24,931 nucleotides of DNA from a virus. A model generated the notes under the pieces. It had not been told where the DNA came from and did no database searches. It worked only from the letters and a program-made list of their open reading frames with translations. Positions within the stretch are counted from its first letter, which is position 1, and every line of letters starts with the position of its first letter. The position numbers and the translations under genes were made by a program. Location: the IMG/VR virus record IMGVR_UViG_3300005435_000049, positions 1 to 24,931 of that record, one strand, 5' to 3'. Shown here piece by piece: positions 1 to 5,683 of this stretch.

Positions 1-121
1 GAGCGAAGTGCTTCAAGGAAGTATCCGCGTTCGAGGAGACGATACCCGTCTCCTGACAGGCCTCGACGAACTCGTCGGCCTTCTCGTTGTCGTCGAAGGC
101 AAGCAGAACGTACCTAGCCAA
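1..121 (-). CDS. small paralogous protein, cut by window edge
   Basis: Only the first 40 codons are in the window; the gene continues beyond the left edge. The start is TTG, and the stop of the upstream gene (TAG at 114-116) lies inside its first codons, so translation is probably coupled. The N-terminus reads MARYVLLAFDDNEKADEF, a beta strand followed by an acidic helix, and resembles the neighbour at 114-281 (MARYVLVKFERDE) and the gene at 7877-8086. Function is not recognised. The family looks like tiny single-domain phage proteins produced by local duplication. Confidence 0.6.
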   Translation of the reverse strand, partial: MARYVLLAFDDNEKADEFVEACQETGIVSSNADTSLKHFA

Positions 122-281
122 AACGCTTCACCAGCTCTCGCCACATCTCGGTCAGGCTCTCGGTGTAGTAAATGACCTCGTCAGGTGAGGGAACGTCCCA
201 AGTCTCGCCCTCCCGAATGTCCTTGCAGAACTCCTCGCCAGGCTCGTCCCTCTCGAACTTGACCAGCACGTACCTAGCCAT
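114..281 (-). CDS. small paralogous protein, 55 aa
   Basis: ATG start at 281 overlaps the stop of the upstream membrane-protein gene as TAATG, and its own stop overlaps the TTG start of the next gene. The product begins MARYVLVKFERDEPGEEF and is acidic, with a predicted strand, helix and C-terminal amphipathic helix (SLTEMWRELVKRFG). It shares its first six residues and a 13-nt DNA repeat at the start with the downstream gene, which points to tandem duplication. Function unknown; no cysteines and no membrane segment. Confidence 0.65.
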   Translation of the reverse strand: MARYVLVKFERDEPGEEFCKDIREGETWDVPSPDEVIYYTESLTEMWRELVKRFG

Positions 282-463
282 TACAGGAGACCTGCCTCAG
301 CCATCATGCTCTCGAGGAACGGGTTGTTGTAAACAAACGTCCGCGTGGCCAGCTCCCTCTTCGAGAGCTTACGGCCGTCCTCCCAGTGCTTGCGGTTGTC
401 CCACTCCATGTAGCAGACGCTGCCGATGATGAAGGTGATAAGGGTGATTGCCAGTGCGATCAT
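281..463 (-). CDS. small single-helix membrane protein, 60 aa
   Basis: Residues 1-18 (MIALAITLITFIIGSVCY) form one hydrophobic helix, followed by a charged, Trp/Arg-rich cytoplasm-type tail (MEWDNRKHWEDGRKLSKRE). The ATG at 463 is preferred over a GTG six bases upstream because it has GAGGAG five bases before it and overlaps the TGA of the preceding gene as ATGA. Likely inserted in the host inner membrane with the tail inside by the positive-inside rule. Function unknown; it is one of at least eight small membrane proteins in the left arm. Confidence 0.65.
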   Translation of the reverse strand: MIALAITLITFIIGSVCYMEWDNRKHWEDGRKLSKRELATRTFVYNNPFLESMMAEAGLL

Positions 464-684
464 TCCCACTCCTCGAACTCGACCTCGACGGTGTCCTGGT
501 AGTTCTTCTCCTCGTCACACTGCTGCTTGATCAGGTCAGCAAGCTCGTCGGCGTGCTGCGAGAAGTAGGCGTAGACGGCGTCCTCAACGTCCTCCTCGGC
601 AGGATCGTCAACTACGCTATTGACGTCGATTCCCACCTCGTCGGTGTCGATCGTGATCTGCGCCAGGATACGAACCTTAGGCAC
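460..684 (-). CDS. small acidic protein, 74 aa
   Basis: GTG start at 684 with AAAGGGAG upstream; the start overlaps the TAG of the preceding gene (TAGTG). The product begins MPKVRILAQITIDTDEVGID and is very acidic at the C-terminus (VEVEFEEWE). The middle, DVEDAVYAYFSQHADELADL, resembles the middle of the 9087-9284 product (VEDLKQAVFAYWAENQ), so both may belong to one small strand-helix-strand family. No catalytic motif is visible. Function unknown. Confidence 0.65.
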   Translation of the reverse strand: MPKVRILAQITIDTDEVGIDVNSVVDDPAEEDVEDAVYAYFSQHADELADLIKQQCDEEKNYQDTVEVEFEEWE

Positions 685-956
685 TACTGAACTCCCTTTC
701 CGAAGCGGAAACACTTGATGTCGTGCTTCTTCAGTTCCATGCCAGGGCAGGTGTCGCTCAGGCCGTGCATGTGAACCTCGACCTGATCGTAGTCGCCTTT
801 CTGAATGGAACTACGACCCTGTACGATGCACTCGTCCTTGTTGACGATCTTATCGTTGAAGATGAAGTACTTCCTGATACGCGGTCCGTTGTTCGCAGGC
901 GTAGCCGTCTTGCGCAGGTGACCAGACCCGACCTGCCTATCCTTTGATGTTTTCAT
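684..956 (-). CDS. hypothetical protein, 90 aa, leaderless start
   Basis: The ATG at 956 lies six bases after a TATAAT (963-968) that has TTGATG 18 bases further upstream, so the transcript would begin at or beside the start codon; no Shine-Dalgarno is present. A GTG 21 bases upstream is also open, but it sits inside the promoter. The product begins MKTSKDRQVGSGHLRKTA, is basic at the N-terminus and carries two Cys near the ends of a strand-rich middle (KYFIFNDKIVNKDECIVQ). Function unknown. It is the first gene of the operon running off the left edge. Confidence 0.6.
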   Translation of the reverse strand: MKTSKDRQVGSGHLRKTATPANNGPRIRKYFIFNDKIVNKDECIVQGRSSIQKGDYDQVEVHMHGLSDTCPGMELKKHDIKCFRFGKGVQ

Positions 957-962
957 ATCTTT

Positions 963-992
963 ATTATATATGAGCACCTAGTGGGTCATCAA
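963..992 (-). promoter_or_regulatory. minus-strand promoter, TTGATG-N18-TATAAT
   Basis: The -10 TATAAT is at 963-968 and the -35 TTGATG at 987-992, with exactly 18 bases between. It reads into the gene starting at 956, and the expected start site falls on the ATG, giving a leaderless mRNA. The -35 sits around the stop codon of the upstream gene (989-991). Confidence 0.6.
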
Positions 993-1267
993 GACTCACT
1001 TTTGGAACCGTAAGTGTTCTGAAGCAGGAGCAGCTTGTGCTTAATGGACTTGAACTTCTCCTTGTCCTGGTCACTCAGATTTTGCAGTGCATGCGAAGGG
1101 TTAGCTACCGACAGCTTCAGCAATACTGTCCAGAACTCAAGCGCCTTGGCGTAGTATTCTGTCGTTCTCTCCATGTTCGCTACAGGGTCGTTGATCACGG
1201 CACTCACGCCGATGTAGATGTTCGTCAACAACGATGCGTTGAGCTCACGCTGTTCGGCGTAACCCAT
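989..1267 (-). CDS. hypothetical helical protein, 92 aa
   Basis: ATG at 1267 overlaps the helicase stop as TAATG; the open frame extends upstream to 1351, but that part is antisense-like sequence inside the helicase gene. The product begins MGYAEQRELNASLLTNIY and is mostly helical: repeated Leu/Ile heptads, then a Lys-rich segment (DQDKEKFKSIKHKLLLLQ) and a short polar tail. It may act with the helicase given the coupling, but no domain is recognised. Confidence 0.65.
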   Translation of the reverse strand: MGYAEQRELNASLLTNIYIGVSAVINDPVANMERTTEYYAKALEFWTVLLKLSVANPSHALQNLSDQDKEKFKSIKHKLLLLQNTYGSKSES

Positions 1268-2811
1268 TACATCCAACCCTCTTCCTTGGTGAAGTCCGCG
1301 CTCTGGTAGTCCATAACGCTGTCGCCCAGGATTTGCTGTAGCCAACCCCACTCCTCCTGGAGCTTCTGGTGCCTACCAAGGTCTACGGTATTTCGAGCCA
1401 TAAGATCCGTCACCTGAACGGCGTTCTTCTGCCCGACCCTGTGGAGTCTGTCCTCGGCTTGCCTGTTGATTGCCTGCTTCCAGGACCTATCGATGAACAC
1501 AACATGCGAGGCCCTAGTGAGTGTAATGCCTACACCACCCGCAGCGATCGTTCCAGCCATGCACTTGAGTCGTCCTGCCTGGAAGTTGATGATCTGATTC
1601 CTACGAGCTCTTTCGGGAACGTCACCAGTAATGATCCCATGTGGCATCTTCTCCTTCGCCATGTGCTTAGCAAGCAGGTTAATGGCGGACTTGAACTGGG
1701 AGAAGACGACCACAGGCTCGTCGCTATCTTCGAGAAGGTCCATCACTGCACTGATCTTCACGGAGGGATCGACGATGTTGTACCGAACTGCGTTGACAAC
1801 GCGCCACTTCCAGTTGTGCTTCGGATCAAAGGCACGCTGGGGATCGTACAGCTCAGTATCGCGATTCGGATCCCACCTCTTGTTCAGTTCCTTCTTCCGG
1901 TAGCTCTCATGCTCGATAGAACCTACCGCAAACTGTTGCAGCCTGATCAGTCTGGAAATAACTTCAGGTGCAGCTAGAGGAACTTCCTCACCTGAGTTAC
2001 TGTTCACCCAGGTCAGTTGGGACTTACGCATCTGGTCGTAAGCTCTGCGCTGCGCAGGTGTGAGGTCGACCCACATAGTGTTATAGTACTTGTCAGGGAG
2101 GTCCGTGAGAACATCTTCCTTGCGCCTACGAAGGTAGAAGGGTTCGATCTCCCGGAGTAGCCGAGCAGTATTCTTGACGCCTGTGATCTTGTGGTAGCCA
2201 CGAGGGTCGACGTCGTACAGCGTATGTTCCTTGTAGAATCGCCAGTACGAAGTGTACTTCCTGGGCTGGAGCCAGTGTAAAATACTCCACAGGTCGTAGG
2301 GCTTGGAATCGGCGGGGGTACCTGAGGCAGCGAATTTGTTCTGCGGGCGCATCATCTTGAGTGCACGTGTCATCTGCGACTTGCGACTCTTGGCCCTGTG
2401 GCATTCGTCGGCGATGACCGTGAACCATTCAGTGCGTGCCAGCTCATTCTGAAGCAGACGAAGTGCATCCCAGTGAATGAGGTAGATCTGGTAGTCCTGC
2501 TTCAAGGCTTCCGCAAAGGCAGGTCGGTTCTTCGGGTTGATGCAGTACACCTTCAGGCCGGGCAAGGCCCATGCGTAGTGCTCCTCCCAGCTACCCAGTA
2601 CAGTCAGAGGCGCAATGATCAGCGTCTTCGAACGTGTCGTACCCTTCTGAAGACGCCATTCGCGATCGGTGGCGATTGCTTCCAGTGTCTTACCGAGACC
2701 CATGTCGTCGCCACACAGCACATGGTCGACAGCAGCGAACTTATCCAGCGCTACTTTCTGATAAGGAAAGAGCTCGTAGCCAGGTTCGAGCTGCTCACTC
2801 AGCGTTACCAT
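1267..2811 (-). CDS. SNF2/DEAD-family DNA helicase
   Basis: A 514-residue superfamily 2 ATPase. Walker A (motif I) is GDDMGLGKT at residues 34-42, the Walker B DECH box is at 135-138, motif III SGTP at 163-166, and motif VI DRLHRVGQ at about 454-461, preceded by the C-terminal RecA-domain signature AGGVGITLT. The DMGLGKT and RLHRxGQ forms are typical of SNF2-type translocases. It should move along duplex DNA using ATP, in phage replication, recombination or repair; no nuclease domain is visible. The start has GGAGG seven bases upstream and overlaps the preceding gene by 17 nt. Confidence 0.93.
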   Translation of the reverse strand: MVTLSEQLEPGYELFPYQKVALDKFAAVDHVLCGDDMGLGKTLEAIATDREWRLQKGTTRSKTLIIAPLTVLGSWEEHYAWALPGLKVYCINPKNRPAFAEALKQDYQIYLIHWDALRLLQNELARTEWFTVIADECHRAKSRKSQMTRALKMMRPQNKFAASGTPADSKPYDLWSILHWLQPRKYTSYWRFYKEHTLYDVDPRGYHKITGVKNTARLLREIEPFYLRRRKEDVLTDLPDKYYNTMWVDLTPAQRRAYDQMRKSQLTWVNSNSGEEVPLAAPEVISRLIRLQQFAVGSIEHESYRKKELNKRWDPNRDTELYDPQRAFDPKHNWKWRVVNAVRYNIVDPSVKISAVMDLLEDSDEPVVVFSQFKSAINLLAKHMAKEKMPHGIITGDVPERARRNQIINFQAGRLKCMAGTIAAGGVGITLTRASHVVFIDRSWKQAINRQAEDRLHRVGQKNAVQVTDLMARNTVDLGRHQKLQEEWGWLQQILGDSVMDYQSADFTKEEGWM

Positions 2812-3142
2812 TCAGTAGCCTCCGAATGTCTTCGTCCGATAGTGTCATCCCCGGAAAGGGCGTGAATGACTTGTACGTGTAGCCGAGCTGACCGAGGTGC
2901 ATGCCGAAGGCCAATGCAGTTATGAAGTAGTTGGCATGTTCGACATGTGCTCTTTCGAACTGTTCCGCGTCTATTAGCTTTGTGACTTCCTCTACCGCCG
3001 CATCACGTGCCATCTGACCCAGTATCACTAGTACAGGTGGAACCTCCATTGCCGTTGGGAGAGTCGTCCACTTGTCCTGCTCTGCCTTCAGAAGTTCTAC
3101 ATCCTTCTGAATCGCCTCTGCTACCTTGTCGTCCACTGTCAC
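2795..3142 (-). CDS. hypothetical protein, 115 aa
   Basis: Begins at a GTG directly after an in-frame TAG (TAGGTG) and ends inside the helicase start. The product is mainly helical (VDDKVAEAIQKDVELLKAEQ), with a hydrophobic centre and a C-terminal DEDIRRLLNG segment. There is no clear Shine-Dalgarno before the GTG, and the first 140 nt are shared with the open frame of the preceding gene, so the true start could be internal (for example the ATG at 3049). Function unknown; the overlap with the helicase suggests co-translation. Confidence 0.55.
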   Translation of the reverse strand: MTVDDKVAEAIQKDVELLKAEQDKWTTLPTAMEVPPVLVILGQMARDAAVEEVTKLIDAEQFERAHVEHANYFITALAFGMHLGQLGYTYKSFTPFPGMTLSDEDIRRLLNGNAE

Positions 3143-3419
3143 CTAACCAAAGCTCGCCGACTACATTACCTGTTGTCTTGCAGACCCAGAGTGATACCCA
3201 GGTCTCACCGCGCTTCTCGTGCTTCATGCCAAGAGTGCTATAGCCATGCCACTTGTGACACGCTCTGCAGTACTTACCGTCCTGCGGATCAGCACTCTGA
3301 CTCAGAGGAGTCCACGTCGCTCCCTGGAACTTTTTCCTCCTTCGGTACTGCTTCCGACCTCCCTCTAACCATGACGGCGTCGGCTTCTGCGATGACGATG
3401 ACACTTCGTCCACAGGCAC
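3003..3419 (-). CDS. putative zinc-binding protein, unusually overlapped
   Basis: Residues about 48-85 (YCRACHKWHGYSTLGMKH, then a later Cys) look like a small zinc site with CxxC and two His. The N-terminal 43 residues overlap the previous gene by 131 nt, and the last 46 residues overlap the next gene by 140 nt; that last part (rich in Gly, Ser, Asp, Glu) reads like out-of-frame translation. No start codon has a good ribosome site. It may really end at the TAG at 3143-3145 after a +1 shift. The zinc core is probably real; the ends are uncertain. Confidence 0.4.
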   Translation of the reverse strand: MPVDEVSSSSQKPTPSWLEGGRKQYRRRKKFQGATWTPLSQSADPQDGKYCRACHKWHGYSTLGMKHEKRGETWVSLWVCKTTGNVVGELWLGDSGRQGSRGDSEGCRTSEGRAGQVDDSPNGNGGSTCTSDTGSDGT

Positions 3420-3582
3420 ACCTTATCTTCCTGATGTGGTTCTGCCTGATGTGGTAGTGAACGAGTTGAGGTCTGAAGCCTCGTGCACGAGCGTAGTCGT
3501 TGATCGAGGCAGTTGTCTGCTCCGCGAGCTGGTCCTGTCGCTCATCGGCTTCCATGGCTGCGATCATCTCGTCGATGTTCAT
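3289..3582 (-). CDS. putative HTH protein with CxCG motif, 97 aa
   Basis: ATG at 3582 overlaps the preceding stop as ATGA. After an acidic helix (MNIDEMIAAMEADERQDQ), residues about 27-53 (NDYARARGFRPQLVHYHI) look like a helix-turn-helix, followed by RCACGRSVIVI, a short Cys-containing strand pair. It plausibly binds DNA, but no family is named. The last 40 residues are read in another frame by the downstream gene, so its C-terminus is less certain. Confidence 0.55.
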   Translation of the reverse strand: MNIDEMIAAMEADERQDQLAEQTTASINDYARARGFRPQLVHYHIRQNHIRKIRCACGRSVIVIAEADAVMVRGRSEAVPKEEKVPGSDVDSSESEC

Positions 3583-3893
3583 ATCGGCTCAGGCCTGCCT
3601 CCGCAGGTAGCGTAGTGCTTGTTGCTGCCGTCGCCGCTCACCTTGCCGCACTCCGAACAGGTCTTCATCCTGCCGTTAGTCCTCTCGGCACGTGGTGCGA
3701 ACGGCTTCGTGTACTCCTCGCCAATTCGAACCTCGTGACGCAGCTTGAGGATTACCTCAAAGGCTCCTGGATCATCGTCGTGATCTGGCAAGTTCAGTTC
3801 GTCAGCGATGTGCAAAGCCTTCGTCGTTACCGCTGTCAGTTCCTCTTCGAGTTCCTTAAGAACGCGCTTCATGTACTCCAGTTTGGTTTCCAT
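3579..3893 (-). CDS. coiled-coil and zinc-finger protein, 104 aa
   Basis: First gene of its operon. AGGAGGTGAAAG stands just before the ATG at 3893. The N-terminal 35 residues (KLEYMKRVLKELEEELTA) form an amphipathic coiled coil. The C-terminus holds CSECGKVSGDGSNKHYATC, a Cys2-His-Cys zinc-binding arrangement. A bridge or dimerising nucleic-acid binder is possible, but function is not recognised. Confidence 0.65.
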   Translation of the reverse strand: METKLEYMKRVLKELEEELTAVTTKALHIADELNLPDHDDDPGAFEVILKLRHEVRIGEEYTKPFAPRAERTNGRMKTCSECGKVSGDGSNKHYATCGGRPEPI

Positions 3894-3911
3894 CTTTCAC
3901 CTCCTATTTCT

Positions 3912-3941
3912 ATTATATAGCGACCGCAAAGTACACTTCTA
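3912..3941 (-). promoter_or_regulatory. minus-strand promoter with TATAAT -10
   Basis: TATAAT (3912-3917) lies about 18 nt upstream of the ATG at 3893. The -35 at 18-nt spacing (3936-3941) is TAGAAG, one base away from the TTGAAG seen at 9628-9633 but weak against consensus. The leader would be about 12 nt and carries the AGGAGG site. Confidence 0.5.
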
Positions 3942-3994
3942 GGCCCAATCTAAGAGCTCTCTGCTTTCGATACTCATAGACTAGCAAATAGACA

Positions 3995-4094
3995 AAGTCT
4001 AAGCTAGGTCTAACAAGCGTTTCCCCTAGCCTCAATACAAAGACCTTAAGGCTAGGGGTCACACTCGTAGACTCTCTTAGACTTAACGCTTGTT
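3995..4094. other. intergenic structured region with interleaved inverted repeats
   Basis: The 189-nt gap between 3894 and 4082 contains three inverted-repeat pairs. AAGTCTAAG (3995-4003) pairs with CTTAGACTT (4076-4084). AACAAGCGTT (4012-4021) pairs with AACGCTTGTT (4085-4094), which lies inside the end of the upstream gene. CCCCTAGCCT (4023-4032) pairs with AGGCTAGGGG (4049-4058). The first two pairs cross rather than nest, so both together would make a pseudoknot or alternative folds. The innermost hairpin could terminate the 4083-4997 operon, though no U tract follows it. Confidence 0.5.
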
Positions 4095-4394
4095 GAACTG
4101 TGCGTAGAAGTCCTTGATCTCCTGTTCGCGCTGATCACCGAAGACCCCCCGTTCCAGAGTCGGGTACGCCTTCGGCTTGGCCCGAAGGATCTCCGGCGCG
4201 TCCTCGGCGGGGAGGCTTCCGTCGAGCATGACGGTGATCAACCATCCAGTGTCTAGCCAGTCACACCGGCTGTTACGACACAACATGGTGATCACCTTCT
4301 TGGTGACGTCCTGCGAGGGTCGAGTGCCCTCCAGTTCACCAGGCTCGCCGCACTTGGGGCAGCGCTTGCGTTCCTCGAGCGTTGACTCAGCCAT
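4083..4394 (-). CDS. zinc-ribbon protein, 103 aa
   Basis: The N-terminal half holds two Cys pairs, CPKC at residues 12-15 and CRNSRC at about 39-44, spaced like a zinc ribbon; the C-terminal half is polar and helical (DQREQEIKDFYAQFNKR). ATG at 4394 overlaps the stop of the DUF397 gene by 8 nt. Zinc ribbons of this kind bind nucleic acid or RNA polymerase, but the specific role is not visible. Confidence 0.65.
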   Translation of the reverse strand: MAESTLEERKRCPKCGEPGELEGTRPSQDVTKKVITMLCRNSRCDWLDTGWLITVMLDGSLPAEDAPEILRAKPKAYPTLERGVFGDQREQEIKDFYAQFNKR

Positions 4395-4581
4395 TAGCTG
4401 CCGCCTCGAGCTTCTCGATGTCGAACTCGTTGTTCTTGACGCCCTTCACGAAAGCTTCCCACTCGTCCCTGTGGAAGCAAGCCTCGTTGCCGTCGGGGTC
4501 TGTGACGGTGATGAGATCATCATCCAACGGATCGATTGCGACCTCGACACAGGTTCCGGTGTTGCAGAAGCTGCTCTTCAT
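4387..4581 (-). CDS. DUF397-family protein, 64 aa
   Basis: The pattern K-S-S-F near the N-terminus, then CVEVAID, VTDPDGNEACF and EWEAFVKGVKNNEFD matches the DUF397 family, abundant in Streptomyces and usually encoded beside XRE-type regulators of development. A phage copy may imitate or titrate a host partner; that is inference, and no XRE gene is adjacent here. Start: ATG with AGGAGGAGCA directly upstream, 8 nt after the previous gene. Length is normal for the family. Confidence 0.85.
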   Translation of the reverse strand: MKSSFCNTGTCVEVAIDPLDDDLITVTDPDGNEACFHRDEWEAFVKGVKNNEFDIEKLEAAANG

Positions 4582-4589
4582 TGCTCCTC

Positions 4590-4997
4590 CTAGGCAGAGA
4601 GGTCGCCGACATTCTTGAGCATGTTCTCGACGCGCTCGAGCCGTGCGGTCAGATCGCTAATCTGACCTTCCATGACGGCCGTCTTGCTGTTAGTACGAAC
4701 CTTACCCTTCTCAAGGAACAGCTGCTCTGTGGGGTTCTTGATCAGCTCCCACATCGAGGGGTGCGTACCGCCACCTCGGTTGATCTGTTCGATGCAACCC
4801 ATACGAACGAGGTTGTTGCGAACAGCGGAGTAGTAGGGGACAGCGAGACCACAGTCTTCGTTGATGAGCTTGGTCAGGAAGCCTCGCCAGACGCGGCGAG
4901 GTGTGCCCTGATCCGTAATAACCTCGGCGGTGGCCTTCATTGCCTCGTAGACAGTGACGCAGTGGTTGTAGATCTGCGGCATGATAGCATCAGTCAT
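4590..4997 (-). CDS. winged-helix-like protein with C-terminal coiled coil, 135 aa
   Basis: Residues about 55-90 (VPYYSAVRNNLVRMGCIEQI, then RGGGTHPSMWELI) look like a winged-helix recognition helix and wing. The last 25 residues (GQISDLTARLERVENMLKNV) form a coiled coil, suggesting an oligomeric DNA-binding regulator. GAGAGGAGG lies before the ATG, with a TATAAT promoter just upstream. It heads the operon that includes the DUF397 and zinc-ribbon genes. Confidence 0.7.
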   Translation of the reverse strand: MTDAIMPQIYNHCVTVYEAMKATAEVITDQGTPRRVWRGFLTKLINEDCGLAVPYYSAVRNNLVRMGCIEQINRGGGTHPSMWELIKNPTEQLFLEKGKVRTNSKTAVMEGQISDLTARLERVENMLKNVGDLSA

Positions 4998-5019
4998 ATG
5001 GAAAACCTCCTCTCATTCT

Positions 5020-5049
5020 ATTATATAGGAAACCCTAATGGGAAATCAC
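5020..5049 (-). promoter_or_regulatory. minus-strand promoter, GTGATT-N18-TATAAT
   Basis: TATAAT occupies 5020-5025 and GTGATT 5044-5049, with an 18-nt spacer. It sits immediately downstream of the terminator at 5061-5117, so a fresh operon starts here. Confidence 0.5.
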
Positions 5050-5060
5050 GAGGCAAAAAG

Positions 5061-5117
5061 AAGGCCCTGTGACCGTCGCTACGCCGATGCCAGACGCCGT
5101 ACGGTCACAGGGCTTTT
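5061..5117. terminator. strong bidirectional intrinsic terminator
   Basis: A perfect 13-bp stem GCCCTGTGACCGT (5064-5076) / ACGGTCACAGGGC (5101-5113) with a 24-nt loop, flanked by an A-rich run on the left (5056-5062) and TTTTCCTTCT on the right. On the minus strand the A-rich run becomes a U-rich tail, so transcription through the structured RNA region should stop here. Confidence 0.85.
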
Positions 5118-5535
5118 CCTTCTCCCCGTGTTGATGGCTTTCGGTCAGCCCAACCGTTACCACCAACTTCCACTCCCAGTCCCCACTGGGTAGGCGGAGC
5201 TCTACGTTGACCCTATGGTCTCGAGTTCGCGCACGAAAACATTTGGTTGTCGTAGAGCTCCAGTGCGTTAGCCTGACTCGAACCGTCCGCTCGGGGGGCA
5301 CTCGAGGTGTCGCGGACCGATGCGCTGCACGGGGGCACAGTACATCTGAGGCTGCCGACCTGCATCATCAAACTGCGACGACGCTACGGGTAACGCTCCA
5401 CAGACCCGGCTCGGGGTTCTCGAGGAAGGGAATTACTCGAGACTCTTCCGGGTCAGTTGGAGGTGATGGGCGTGATAATCCACTGGTTTCGTCCGCTACG
5501 AGACGTCCGAGGGTTAATGCGTTTCCATCACCAGT
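5118..5535 (-). ncRNA. candidate structured non-coding RNA, about 400 nt
   Basis: No credible coding frame fills this stretch between the tRNA-like gene and the terminator. It is dense with stems: 5130-5137/5160-5167 (8 bp, with inner stem 5142-5145/5153-5156); CCCAGT/ACTGGG 5175-5180/5185-5190; GGAGCTCTACG/CGTAGAGCTCC 5196-5206/5251-5261; GTCCGC/GCGGAC 5285-5290/5312-5317; GACCCGG/CCGGGTC 5403-5409/5448-5454, enclosing TCTCGAG/CTCGAGA 5418-5424/5436-5442; and 5486-5492/5498-5504. Strand is inferred from the flanking genes and terminator. It does not look like tmRNA or RNase P RNA by eye; GOLLD- or ROOL-like large phage RNAs, which often sit beside tRNAs, are worth comparing. Confidence 0.45.
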
Positions 5536-5632
5536 GCCCTCGGGAGGAATCGAACCTCCGTCGCCCTTTGCTTCCCCGATCGGGTCGCCACCAGACTATT
5601 CAAAGGGTGCTCTACCATTGAGCTACGAGGGC
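5536..5632 (-). tRNA. tRNA-like gene with a 34-nt anticodon loop
   Basis: On the minus strand the acceptor stem GCCCTCG/CGAGGGC, D arm GCTC-AATGGTA-GAGC, T arm GGAGG-TTCGATT-CCTCC and a 4-nt variable loop (CGAC) are all perfect. The anticodon stem CCCTT (5603-5607) pairs with AAGGG (5564-5568), extendable to 7 bp, but the loop is 34 nt (5569-5602) instead of 7, and position 33 would be G rather than U. Length is 97 nt against the usual 73-77. CCA is not encoded. No amino acid is assigned. It could contain a small insertion or intron, be a degenerate tRNA, or be a tRNA mimic belonging to the adjacent RNA. Confidence 0.6.
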
Positions 5633-5640
5633 TTGGTCAG

Positions 5641-5676
5641 CCGGCGGGAAGGTGCGTCCGAGTCACTTCCCGCCGG
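5641..5676 (-). terminator. GC-rich hairpin between coding gene and tRNA-like gene
   Basis: CCGGCGGGAAG (5641-5651) and CTTCCCGCCGG (5666-5676) form a perfect 11-bp stem with a 14-nt loop, 7 nt after the stop of the 5684-6229 gene. No U tract follows, so it may be a U-less terminator, an mRNA 3'-end stabiliser or a processing site that frees the tRNA-like RNA. Confidence 0.5.
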
Positions 5677-5683
5677 CGACGTC

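Noticed and set aside
5264-5290. T-arm-like sequence (GGTTCGAGTC on the minus strand) suggesting a second tRNA
   Set aside because: The stem around the loop pairs over only three bases, and no matching acceptor or D arm lies within 100 nt upstream.
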